Shown piece by piece: positions 26,217-34,556 of a stretch of 58,830 nucleotides of DNA (position 1 is its first letter; every line of letters starts with the position of its first letter). Under the pieces are notes generated by a model. The model saw nothing but the letters and a program-made list of their open reading frames with translations. It was not told where the DNA came from and made no database searches. Source of the DNA: Candidatus Solibacter sp. (GTDB taxonomy: Bacteria > Acidobacteriota > Terriglobia > Bryobacterales > Bryobacteraceae); the NCBI GenBank assembly GCA_013822245.1, contig PNKE01000077.1, forward strand, positions 1 through 58,830. The letters run 5' to 3'. A program made the translations under genes and the position numbers.

Positions 26217-26983
26217 CCCCGCTCTACAGCCTCGACTCCACTGGCTTCAGCTACGGCTCCTCGCGGGTGCTTTCGTCGGTCTCGCTCGAAATGTCGCTGG
26301 GCAGCCTGGTCGCACTCACCGGTCCCAACGGCGCCGGCAAATCCACCCTGCTCGGAATCATGGCCGGACTCCGCCAGCCCTACGAAGGAAGCTGCATGTT
26401 CGGCGGCAAGGAGGTCAGCGCCTGGAAACGCGCCGCCTTCGCCCGCTCGGTCAGCTTCGTCCCCCAGAGCCTGCGCCTCGAATTCCCCTTCACCGCCGAG
26501 CAGGTGGTCTTCATGGGCCGCACCCCCTACGCCGGCGGCCTTTTCGAATCGCCCGATGATATCGCCGCCGCCCGCCGCGCCATGGAACTCACCGACGTCG
26601 CCGCCTTCACCCACCGCGACTTCCGCTCTTTAAGCGGCGGCGAGCGCCAGCGTGTCGTGCTGGCCTCGGCCCTGGCCCAACAGCCGGAAGTCCTGCTGCT
26701 CGACGAACCCACCACGTTTCTCGACCTCGAACACCAGCTATCCATCTACAAACTCCTCCGCCGCCTCGCCGACGAAGGGCTGCTCGTGGTCTCGGTCACC
26801 CACGACCTCAACCTCGCCGCATCGTTTTCCGACCGCGTCATCGCCCTCAAGGCCGGACGCGTCGAAGCCGACGCCCCGCCCTGCGACGCCCTGTCGCCCG
26901 AGTCCATCCGGCGCATCTTCGCCGTCGACGCCGAGTGGCTGTCGCGCTCCACCGGGAAAGGCTGGATCGCTTATGGCGAGTGA
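26213..26983 (+). CDS. btuD: Cobalamin ABC transporter ATP-binding protein BtuD
   Basis: ATPase subunit of 256 residues for the BtuCDF importer. Walker A GPNGAGKST is at 37-45, the signature LSGGERQRV near 140, Walker B VLLLDEPT near 161, and the switch histidine follows in SVTHDLN. The ATG overlaps btuF by four bases and btuC starts inside its last 11 bases. It belongs to the iron-siderophore/cobalamin group (FecE/BtuD) by sequence pattern, and the context points to B12. Confidence 0.88.
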   Translation: MTPLYSLDSTGFSYGSSRVLSSVSLEMSLGSLVALTGPNGAGKSTLLGIMAGLRQPYEGSCMFGGKEVSAWKRAAFARSVSFVPQSLRLEFPFTAEQVVFMGRTPYAGGLFESPDDIAAARRAMELTDVAAFTHRDFRSLSGGERQRVVLASALAQQPEVLLLDEPTTFLDLEHQLSIYKLLRRLADEGLLVVSVTHDLNLAASFSDRVIALKAGRVEADAPPCDALSPESIRRIFAVDAEWLSRSTGKGWIAYGE

Positions 26984-28001
26984 CCCTTCGCCCACCGGCG
27001 CCAACCCAGCCGGCCTCGCCCGCCGCCTGGCCCTCACTCTCATCGTCTCCGGCGCCCTGCTCGCCGCCGTGCTCGTTGTCGCCCCGCTGGTCGGCTCCAC
27101 TCGTATCAGCCTGCCCGCCGCACTCGCCGGACAGTGGCCCGATGCGCAGGTCTTCTTCGGCGTACGCTGGCCCCGCACCATCCTTGCCGCACTCGCGGGC
27201 GGCGCGTTGGCGATCTCCGGCGCACTATTCCAGGCCCTGCTGCGCGACGCCCTGGCCACGCCGTACACCCTTGGCGTTTCCTCCGGAGCCTCGCTCGGCG
27301 CCGTGCTGGCCATCAGCTTCCGCTGGGGATCGGTCGCCGGCATCCCGGCCGTCTGGATCTGCGCCCTCATTGGCGCCATGCTCACCCTGGCGCTGGTTGC
27401 CGGAGTCGCCGCCGAGGGCCGCCGCATGTCGTCGTTCACCCTCCTGCTGGCCGGCGTCACCATCAATTCCATCGTCATGTCCATCATCATGGTGCTGCAC
27501 AACCTGGCCTCGGTCGGCCAGTCGTTTGCCATCGTCCACTGGCTGATGGGCGGCATCGAACCGCTCCCGGCGCCGGTGCTGGCAATGGTGGCGGCCGTCG
27601 TCCTGCCCGTCTCGGCCGTCCTCTGCTGGAAAGCGCGCGAGTGGAACCTGATGGCCGTCGGCGAGGAGTGGGCCTCGGCCCGCGGCGCATCCCCCCGCCG
27701 CCTGATGCTGCTGGGCTACGTCGCCGGCAGCGTTCTGACGGCTACTGTCACATCCATTACCGGCCCCATCGGATTCGTCGGTCTCATCGTCCCGCACGCC
27801 CTGCGCCTGAAAACCGGCGCCGACCACCGGCTCCTGATGCCGGCCTCGTTCCTGGCCGGAGCGGCGTTCCTGGTCCTCTGTGACACCGCCGCCCGGACCC
27901 TGATGTCGGTGGAAATTCCGGTCAGCGTCGTCACGGCACTGGTCGGCGGGCCATTCTTTATTGCACTATTGAGAAGCAGGCGGAAAAGTCTATGGCTTTA
28001 G
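26973..28001 (+). CDS. btuC: Cobalamin ABC transporter permease BtuC
   Basis: Permease of the FecCD/BtuC family with 342 residues and about ten membrane helices. WPRTILAALAGGALAISGALFQALLRDALATP with its loop and LGVSSGASLGAVLA are the strongly conserved region of these permeases, and GPIGFVGLIVPHALR is the coupling segment facing the ATPase. The ATG at 26973 lies within the end of btuD, and the last ten bases overlap the cobU-like gene. An open frame extending upstream to 26652 lies inside btuD and is not used. Confidence 0.9.
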   Translation: MASDPSPTGANPAGLARRLALTLIVSGALLAAVLVVAPLVGSTRISLPAALAGQWPDAQVFFGVRWPRTILAALAGGALAISGALFQALLRDALATPYTLGVSSGASLGAVLAISFRWGSVAGIPAVWICALIGAMLTLALVAGVAAEGRRMSSFTLLLAGVTINSIVMSIIMVLHNLASVGQSFAIVHWLMGGIEPLPAPVLAMVAAVVLPVSAVLCWKAREWNLMAVGEEWASARGASPRRLMLLGYVAGSVLTATVTSITGPIGFVGLIVPHALRLKTGADHRLLMPASFLAGAAFLVLCDTAARTLMSVEIPVSVVTALVGGPFFIALLRSRRKSLWL

Positions 28002-28504
28002 TCGTTGTTGGAGGAGGGCGCAGAAGCGGCAAGAGCCGCTATGCGCAGGCGATTGCCAGCGCCCACGGGCCCAAGCTGGCCTTTATCGGCACCATGCGTC
28101 CGGAGGATGACGAGGAGAATCCCGGCAAGATCGCCGCCGCGCGCGAGGAGCGCGGCTCGAGCTTCGTCACCTATGAGGAACCGCTCGACATCGTCAAGAT
28201 CATCGAGGACCGGGCCGAGGTCTTTGACGCCATCGTCGTCGACGATCTCACCGTCTGGGTCTCGAACCTGGTCATGGCCGGAACCCGCGATCCCGAACAG
28301 GAGGCGGACCGTTTCCTCGATCTCGCGCCCCGTTGCGGCGCCGAAATCGTGGTCGTCACCAGCGATGTCGATTTCGGTTTCCCCGTCGACGGCATAGCCT
28401 CCCGCCAGATGCGCCGCGTCGCCGGCCTGATCAACCGCAAGGCCGCCAAACAGGCCTCGCGCCTGTACTGGATGGTCTTCGGCATCCCCAAGCGAATCCG
28501 CTGA
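27992..28504 (+). CDS. CobU-like adenosylcobinamide kinase/guanylyltransferase homologue lacking the guanylylated histidine
   Basis: P-loop protein of 170 residues, the normal CobU length. The Walker A GGGRRSGKS (7-15) is intact. CobU normally phosphorylates adenosylcobinamide and then transfers GMP through a histidine (His46 in Salmonella, in R-I-x-H-H). Aligned without gaps, that segment reads KIAAAREER (46-54), so both histidines are alanine (49-50). The later N-E-V-G-x-G-I-V-P motif reads SDVDFGFPV (124-132). The VDDLTVWVSN and AGLINR motifs remain. A kinase-only or otherwise changed role is inferred. It overlaps btuC by ten bases and is followed 37 bases later by the cobT-like gene. Confidence 0.82.
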   Translation: MALVVVGGGRRSGKSRYAQAIASAHGPKLAFIGTMRPEDDEENPGKIAAAREERGSSFVTYEEPLDIVKIIEDRAEVFDAIVVDDLTVWVSNLVMAGTRDPEQEADRFLDLAPRCGAEIVVVTSDVDFGFPVDGIASRQMRRVAGLINRKAAKQASRLYWMVFGIPKRIR

Positions 28505-28541
28505 AGCGGCCCCGCTGACGTGCTCCTGGAGTTGCAAGGAA

Positions 28542-29603
28542 ATGATCTCGAATGAAGTGAAAGCGGCGCTGGACGCCGTCCACCCGCTGCTCGACCCCCA
28601 TGTCGCCGGCGCCCTCACCCGCCGCCTCGACTCGCTCGACAAAGCCCCCGCCGCGCTGGGCCGCATCGAAGACCTCTACCTGCATTGCGGCATCGTTCAA
28701 GGCGCCGAATCGCCCTCCGCGCAGCGCAAGGGCCTCTTCGTCTTCTGCGGCGACCACGGCGTGATCGAGGAAGGCATCGCGCATACAACGGCGCACTCAG
28801 GCCGCCGCAGGGTTCGATTGGTTCTGCGCGGCGGCGATCCCGTCTCTTCGCTCTGCCGCAGGTACCAGATCGAGCCCGTCATGATCGACTGCGGACTCGC
28901 CGGCGGCCCGCTCAGCGGCCTGGAACGCCTCAACGCCGGCGCCGCCGCCGCCGCCAATATCACCCGCCTTCCCGCCTTGATGGTGGAAGACACCAACGCC
29001 GCCCTGCTCGCCGGCCTGAACCTGGCCCGCCATGCCTCCAGCCGCTTCGACTGCGTTGGCCTGGCCCATATCGGCGACGGGGCCATGACCGCCGCCGCCG
29101 CTCTACTCTGCGCCCTCACCGGCAGCGAGGCCGCCGCGGCCTGCCCGAAGACCGAAGACCAGCCCGAAGCCGCGCACCACCGCATGGTCGCCGCCGTCCG
29201 CACCGCCGTCGGGCGCCATTCGGCCGAATGCGTCAACCCCTTCGGCGCACTGCGCTGCCTCGGCGGCTGGGACATCTCCGCCATGACCGGGTTCCTCATC
29301 GGCGCCGCCAGCAAGCGCATGCCCGTCGCCATCGACGGCTTTGTCTCCGGCGTCGCCGCCCTGGCCGCCCGCGCACTCGCCCCCGATTCGCTCGACGCCG
29401 CCATCTTCGCCCATGAATCATCCTCGCCGGCCCACGAGTTGCTCCATGACGTCCTGCAGGTGGAAGCCTGTTACCACCTCCACATGCACCCCGATTCAGG
29501 CTGCGCCGCCCCCATGCTCCTCCATCTCATGGAAACCGCCATTCATCTGGTCAACGAAACCGCCCAGACCGGCTCGCCGGACACCTGGTCTGCGCAACAA
29601 TAG
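28542..29603 (+). CDS. CobT-like nicotinate-nucleotide:base phosphoribosyltransferase homologue lacking both catalytic glutamates
   Basis: Protein of 353 residues, the same length as Salmonella CobT, which joins a lower-ligand base such as dimethylbenzimidazole to ribose phosphate from nicotinate mononucleotide. Shared motifs are APAALGRIE (36-43), CGDHGVIEEG (69-78), LGGWDISAMTG (240-250) and PVAIDGFVS (261-269). The two glutamates used in catalysis (Glu174 in GELGMANTT and Glu317 in RLGEGSG) are missing: the first region reads LAHIGDGAMT with His176 at that place, the second reads MHPDSGC with Asp318 nearest. The active site must differ. It starts with GGAG ten bases upstream, and 32 bases separate it from the ABC permease gene. 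Confidence 0.8.
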   Translation: MISNEVKAALDAVHPLLDPHVAGALTRRLDSLDKAPAALGRIEDLYLHCGIVQGAESPSAQRKGLFVFCGDHGVIEEGIAHTTAHSGRRRVRLVLRGGDPVSSLCRRYQIEPVMIDCGLAGGPLSGLERLNAGAAAAANITRLPALMVEDTNAALLAGLNLARHASSRFDCVGLAHIGDGAMTAAAALLCALTGSEAAAACPKTEDQPEAAHHRMVAAVRTAVGRHSAECVNPFGALRCLGGWDISAMTGFLIGAASKRMPVAIDGFVSGVAALAARALAPDSLDAAIFAHESSSPAHELLHDVLQVEACYHLHMHPDSGCAAPMLLHLMETAIHLVNETAQTGSPDTWSAQQ

Positions 29604-29635
29604 AATTAGAGCTGAAAAAGGGAACGGTCCAGGAA

Positions 29636-30736
29636 GTGATCAACCGCCTTGTCATTGAAAATCTGAAGCACCGGCGGCTGCGCACCATGTTGAGCGCGCT
29701 GTCCATCGGCTTCCAGGTCACCATGATCCTCGCCGTCGTCGGCTTAAGCCGCGGCATGTTGCAGGACTCGCAGAATCGCGCCCGCGGCGCCGGCGCCGAC
29801 ATCTTCGTCAAACCGCCCGCCGCCAGCGCCATCTCCCTCGGCGGCGCCAACATGCCCGAGAAGATGATCGAGGCTTTCTTCATCAGACAGCCTCGCGTCG
29901 TCCGCGCCGCCGGCACTCTGGTCCAGCCCATCGGCGGCATCAGCACCGTCACCGGCGTCCAGTTCGACGACTTTGCCGCCATGAGCGGCATCCGCTTCCT
30001 CGAAGGCGGCCGGTTCAAGGACAAGTTCGATGTCGTCATCGACGAATACTACGCCGAACAGAACATGAAAGAGGTCGGCCACACGGTCAGGTTTCTGAAC
30101 ACCGACTGGCGCGTCACCGGCATCATCGAGGCCGGCAAACTGGCCCGCATCATCGCCCCGCTGGCCACCCTGCAGGAAATCACCAGCAATACCGGCAAGA
30201 TCAGCCAGGTTCTCCTCAAACTCGATGACTCCAAGGCCACGCCGGCCGTCATCACGGCGCTGAAGAACACCCCCGGCCTCGAGGGCTACTCCATTTATTC
30301 GGTCGAGGAGTTCGTCTCCATGTTCTCCATCGACAACGTCCCTGGCCTCAAAGCATTCATCTACGTCATCATCGGCCTGTCCATCGTCATCGGTTTCCTG
30401 GTGGTCTGGCTCACCATGTACACCACCGTGCTCGAACGCACCCGCGAGATCGGCATCCTCAAGGCGCTCGGAGCCTCACCGGCCGATATCGTCAACATCC
30501 TGCTGCGCGAGACGCTGGTGCTGGCGCTGGTCGGCTGGGCCGCCGGCATCGGGCTGAGCTATGCCGCCAACGCCGCCATCAATACTCTGGTGAAGGCCTC
30601 CCTGCAATCGGTGATCGTCTACGACTGGTGGCCCATCGTCGCCGCCATCGCCATCTTCGCCTCCCTTCTCGGCGCCACCTGGCCGGGATTGCGAGCCGCC
30701 CGCCAGGACGCGATCGAGGCGCTGGCTTATGAATAA
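29636..30736 (+). CDS. ABC transporter permease (MacB/FtsX-type)
   Basis: Type VII-like ABC permease of 366 residues: one membrane helix at about 17-38 after a basic start (ENLKHRRLRTMLSALSIGFQ), a periplasmic domain of about 200 residues, and three more helices in the C-terminal third. The segment TVLERTREIGILKALGASPADI is the conserved cytoplasmic loop of MacB/LolC/FtsX proteins. Such permeases work as mechanotransmitters or exporters with the ATPase that follows. No membrane-fusion protein gene is adjacent. The GTG start is tentative because AGGAA touches it; the gene could be part of the cobalamin transcript. Its last eight bases overlap the ATPase gene. Confidence 0.87.
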   Translation: MINRLVIENLKHRRLRTMLSALSIGFQVTMILAVVGLSRGMLQDSQNRARGAGADIFVKPPAASAISLGGANMPEKMIEAFFIRQPRVVRAAGTLVQPIGGISTVTGVQFDDFAAMSGIRFLEGGRFKDKFDVVIDEYYAEQNMKEVGHTVRFLNTDWRVTGIIEAGKLARIIAPLATLQEITSNTGKISQVLLKLDDSKATPAVITALKNTPGLEGYSIYSVEEFVSMFSIDNVPGLKAFIYVIIGLSIVIGFLVVWLTMYTTVLERTREIGILKALGASPADIVNILLRETLVLALVGWAAGIGLSYAANAAINTLVKASLQSVIVYDWWPIVAAIAIFASLLGATWPGLRAARQDAIEALAYE

Positions 30737-31409
30737 CCCGATCATCGAGATCAGCGGTCTGGAGAAGATCTACCGCGTCGGCGACGTGGAAGTGCCCGCG
30801 TTGCGCGGCGTCGATCTCACTGTCGGCCGCGGCGAATTCCTTTCCGTTGTCGGACCCTCCGGATCCGGCAAGTCCACCCTGTTCCACATCGTCGGCGGAC
30901 TCACCTCGCCCTCCTCCGGCGCCGTCATCGTCGACGGCCGGGACATGGCCAACCTCACCGACATCGAGCGCACCCGCCTGCGCCGCGGCAAAGTCGGCTT
31001 CATCTTCCAGAAATACAACCTGCTGCCCACTCTCACCGCCATGGACAACATCCTCATGGCCCGCCACTTCAGCGGAGCCAACGGGCAGCCGCTCAGCGAA
31101 CAGTTCAACGACCTGCTCAAACTGCTCGGCATCCAGCACCGGCTCCACCACAAGCCGCGGGCGCTTTCCGGCGGCGAACAGCAGCGCGTCGCCATCGCCC
31201 GCGCCCTGGTCAACCACCCGGCCATCCTGCTGGCCGACGAGCCTACCGGCAACCTCGACACCCAAAACTCCGACCGTGTCCTTTCCATCCTGCGCGACCT
31301 CAATCAGAGACTCGGCCAGACCATCCTCATGATCACCCACAACCCCGAGGCCGCCGCCTACGGCCACCGCACCGTCACCATGCGCGACGGCCGCCTGCGC
31401 GAGGAATAA
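30729..31409 (+). CDS. ABC transporter ATP-binding protein (MacB/LolD-type)
   Basis: ATPase of 226 residues paired with the overlapping permease gene. Walker [10 protein letters not shown] is near 41-49, followed by the Q-loop [10 protein letters not shown], signature [15 protein letters not shown], Walker [13 protein letters not shown] and the H-loop MITHNPE. The ADEPTGNLD form and the short size place it in the LolD/MacB group that drives extrusion or lipoprotein release rather than import. The cargo is unknown. Its stop codon is directly adjacent to the stop of the convergent methyltransferase gene. Confidence 0.93.
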   Translation: MNNPIIEISGLEKIYRVGDVEVPALRGVDLTVGRGEFLSVVGPSGSGKSTLFHIVGGLTSPSSGAVIVDGRDMANLTDIERTRLRRGKVGFIFQKYNLLPTLTAMDNILMARHFSGANGQPLSEQFNDLLKLLGIQHRLHHKPRALSGGEQQRVAIARALVNHPAILLADEPTGNLDTQNSDRVLSILRDLNQRLGQTILMITHNPEAAAYGHRTVTMRDGRLREE

Positions 31410-33494
31410 TCAGCCGGCCAGAAAGACGAGGTTGGTGAACACCCCGCCCTCGCCCGACCAGACGAACTCCTTGCGCTCGCCCCGGCCATACGCCTCGGCG
31501 TCATAAGCCCTGTAGCCGAACGAACTCATCAGCGCCAACAGCCGCGCCGGAGCGTCCTTGGCGTACCCTTCCAGCGCGTAAGTGTTGAACTCGCAGAGCA
31601 CCGCCGGACGGTCGCGCTCCAGAATCGACCGCGTCCCTTCCAGCGCCTCCGGCTCGAATCCCTCAACACCGATCTTGACGAAATCCACCTTCACATCCAG
31701 CGGCACCCGCACATCCACCCGCACCAGTTCCGCCTCCGCCGACGCCTGCTCGCCCTCGCACGCCACATGCACCGCCCCGTAGTTCGCCGTGCCCGGTTCG
31801 CATGCAATCGAAATCCGCCCCGCCTCGCTGCCGCACGCCGCCCGGTTCAGCGTCACGCGTCCGTCCAGCCCGTTCTCCCCGACGTTCTTCTCAAGCAGGT
31901 GAAAATTGAACGGGTCCGGCTCGAAAGCATACACCGCCGCCCCCAGCGAAGCCATCTTCACCGTGTAATAACCAAGATTCGCGCCGATATCCAGGCACAC
32001 CGCCCCCGGCTTGGCAAACTGTTCAAACACCGGCTGCAACTCCCGCTCAAACACCCCGACCGCCACGGGAAACCCGACAAACGTGTCGCGGACACTGAAC
32101 CAGATCCTCAGCTTGTCCCCGGTCTCGCACATCACCACGCAGTCGTGCGCCGGCCGTTCGACCTCGAGTTCGGTCAGCCTGGCCCTGAACGCCGGCGCTT
32201 CCATCATCGTTCGCGCCAGACGGTCCAGTCCGCCAGATTGCCCCTCCCGTTCAAACCTCAGCGCTTCGCCCGGCGACGGCCACCGCCCCCACAGCATCCG
32301 CGCCCCCCAGGCGAAATCCACCCAATCGGCCTTCGACCCATCCATCGCCCCCGCCGCCAGCCGCTTCTTCGCGGCTTCAAAATCGCGCTCCAGCGCCCCC
32401 GCCGGCACCCCAACCGAGACCGCTCTCGGCATCGGACGCGCCTGCCCAACGACCATGATTTCGTTTCGCAAGTGCGGCAGCGCCCGCAACAGATCCGCCC
32501 GCCACTTCGGCAGCCAGTTGTTCGGCCTGACGAACTGCTCCTCGGGGAATGAGTTGTACAGCACCTCCTCGTGCCGGACCTCGACGACATCGAAGCCCGC
32601 CGCATCGAGCAGCGTTTCCAGGTCCTGCCGCGAGTAGAACCTGACATGGCCGCGCCACTCATGGAACACCATCGCCGCCGTGCCTTCCACCGGCTCGTGC
32701 AGAAACCGCCCGCCTTCGAGGTAGTTCAGAAGCCCGCCCAGCATGAAGCTGTTGTCGGTGGTGATGACAAACTTCCCGCCCGGCTTCAACACCCGCCGCG
32801 TCTCCCGTAGGATGTCGAGCGGATGGTAAAGGTGCTCGATGACGTGGGCGAGAATCGCCAGGTCGGCTGAAGCATCGGGCATCGGCAGCCCGTCAGACAT
32901 CCCCGGCAACGGGCCGGCCACTTTCACCAGCGGGTCAAGATTCGCCGGGATCGTCTCGATCCGCCGGTCAAGCAGCTCCCGCCGGGCCGCCTCGCCGATC
33001 TCCTGGTTCACCGTGGCGATCACGCGGCAGTCCCGTTGCAGGTACTCATTCAGGGCGATGCTCAGCGCAAACGGATAAGAACCCAGATCGAGCACCGTCT
33101 GGCCCGGCCGCGGCCCCATATGCCGGGCGATCAGGTCCAGAGTCACCCACGCCCGGTGGCTCTGCGCCAGCAGAAAAGTGGTCTGGTCTCCATACACCGC
33201 CGGATTGGAAGGCACTCCGTCAAACGGCAACCGCGGCCGCGTCCGGGCATAGTCCAGAAACGGCTCCGGCGGCAGGTTCAGCCACTCCATCCCCTGCGAC
33301 CGCGCTGGAACAGGAGAAGAATCGGCGAAGACTTCCGCCAGCGGGACCGTCCTGAACAGATTCAGGAAACTCGCGAATACTCTGGCGTCATCGGCTTGCG
33401 ATGCCTGGATGGCCTCGGGATCATGGGCGGGCGCGGGGGCGGAGTTCACCATCTCACCAAGACTAGTGCCTCCAGCCGGCCGAAGTTCTTGCAT
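31410..33494 (-). CDS. Two-domain methyltransferase: class I (type 11) plus FkbM family
   Basis: Protein of 694 residues with two SAM-dependent domains. The first (about 110-310) has TVLDLGSYPFALSI as SAM loop, AILAHVIEHLYHP and RVLKPGGKFVITT, the type 11 pattern. The second (about 450-690) is FkbM-like, with VCLDIGANLGYYTVKMA (499-515) and YAFEPDPFNFHLLEKN. The usual K-I-D-V-E-G motif reads KIGVEG, with Gly609 in place of aspartate. The joining part (about 370-445) is helical and unidentified. Such fusions occur in saccharide-modification loci; the acceptor is unknown. Start codons at 33494 and 33452 are both possible and neither has a convincing ribosome-binding site. Confidence 0.82.
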   Translation of the reverse strand: MQELRPAGGTSLGEMVNSAPAPAHDPEAIQASQADDARVFASFLNLFRTVPLAEVFADSSPVPARSQGMEWLNLPPEPFLDYARTRPRLPFDGVPSNPAVYGDQTTFLLAQSHRAWVTLDLIARHMGPRPGQTVLDLGSYPFALSIALNEYLQRDCRVIATVNQEIGEAARRELLDRRIETIPANLDPLVKVAGPLPGMSDGLPMPDASADLAILAHVIEHLYHPLDILRETRRVLKPGGKFVITTDNSFMLGGLLNYLEGGRFLHEPVEGTAAMVFHEWRGHVRFYSRQDLETLLDAAGFDVVEVRHEEVLYNSFPEEQFVRPNNWLPKWRADLLRALPHLRNEIMVVGQARPMPRAVSVGVPAGALERDFEAAKKRLAAGAMDGSKADWVDFAWGARMLWGRWPSPGEALRFEREGQSGGLDRLARTMMEAPAFRARLTELEVERPAHDCVVMCETGDKLRIWFSVRDTFVGFPVAVGVFERELQPVFEQFAKPGAVCLDIGANLGYYTVKMASLGAAVYAFEPDPFNFHLLEKNVGENGLDGRVTLNRAACGSEAGRISIACEPGTANYGAVHVACEGEQASAEAELVRVDVRVPLDVKVDFVKIGVEGFEPEALEGTRSILERDRPAVLCEFNTYALEGYAKDAPARLLALMSSFGYRAYDAEAYGRGERKEFVWSGEGGVFTNLVFLAG

Positions 33495-33660
33495 TTTCTG
33501 CTGATCGGCAAGAATTTCCGGCAGCCCGGCCGGGCCTGTCGGTAGATTTTTCCGGCGACGCCGAAGCCGTCTAAGTCATCCTCCTCTAAACTATTGAAAA
33601 TAAAACCTCTTCTAGTTTGGCCGCCAGCGTGCTTTACAGATTACCGAGGATACTGTTCCA

Positions 33661-34551
33661 ATGAACCCAACCACCGAATCAAACTCTCCTGAAAAACGAA
33701 GCGTCCCATGGCTGGGCGTGGTTCTGGCCGCGGGACTCGTGGCCGTCGGCGGGTTGGCCGCCCTGCAGCACTCCAACCTCGTCGGCCTCGAACTGGAACT
33801 CAAGCAGATGAGCCGCGAAGTGGCTTCATTGCGCGAATCGGCCGTTCAATCCGACCGCCAGATGCTTGAAACCCTGGAAGCGCTGAAGGGCCAGGTCGAC
33901 ACTTCCGCCAGGAAGAGCGAGGAATCGGTAGCCGCCGCCCGCTCCGCCCTGCGCCGCCAGACCGATCAGATCACCGCCCGCCTCGCCAAGCGCCAGGACG
34001 AGCAAACCCAGCAGGCCCAGCAGTTGGCCACCGAAATCAACCACATCAAGACCACCAGTGAGCAAACCAAAACCGCTCTCTCGGCCAAACTCACCGACGT
34101 CTCAACTGAAGTCTCCACCGTCCGCACCGACGTCGCCGCCGCCAGGTCCGACCTCGAAAGGACCATCGGCGAACTGCGCCGCACCACCGGCGACCTCGGC
34201 GTCATGAGCGGCCTCATCGCCACCAACTCGCGCGAACTCGCCGCGCTCAAGGAACTCGGCCAGCGCGACTACTACGAATTCACCCTCACTAAGAAGCAGA
34301 AACAGCAGCGCATCGGCGACATCATCCTCCAGGTCAAAAAGACCGACATCAGCCGCAACCGCTTCACCGTCGAAGTCGTCGCCGACGACAAGCGCATCGA
34401 GAAAAAGGACAAGACGGTCAACGAACCCGTCCAGTTCTATGTCTCCTCGAAGTCGCGGGTTCCCTATGAACTCGTGATCAATGAAGTCCGCAAGGACACG
34501 GTTGTCGGTTATCTCTCCATGCCAAAGGTCAAACTGACGGCGCAGAGATAG
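33661..34551 (+). CDS. Membrane-anchored coiled-coil protein of unknown function
   Basis: I do not recognise a family. The protein has 296 residues: a short polar N-terminus, one membrane helix (about 17-35, WLGVVLAAGLVAVGGLAAL), then a long alpha-helical, coiled-coil-prone region (about 40-205) rich in Gln, Thr, Ser, Arg and Glu, and a C-terminal domain of about 85 residues with alternating beta pattern (QRIGDIILQVKKTDISRNRF and later strands). The topology suggests a periplasmic rod carrying a small sandwich domain. The ATG at 33661 has GAGGA nine bases upstream. It stands alone between convergent and divergent neighbours and is followed by the repeat-rich block and terminator at 34557-34911. 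Confidence 0.8.
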   Translation: MNPTTESNSPEKRSVPWLGVVLAAGLVAVGGLAALQHSNLVGLELELKQMSREVASLRESAVQSDRQMLETLEALKGQVDTSARKSEESVAAARSALRRQTDQITARLAKRQDEQTQQAQQLATEINHIKTTSEQTKTALSAKLTDVSTEVSTVRTDVAAARSDLERTIGELRRTTGDLGVMSGLIATNSRELAALKELGQRDYYEFTLTKKQKQQRIGDIILQVKKTDISRNRFTVEVVADDKRIEKKDKTVNEPVQFYVSSKSRVPYELVINEVRKDTVVGYLSMPKVKLTAQR

Positions 34552-34556
34552 CTGGC

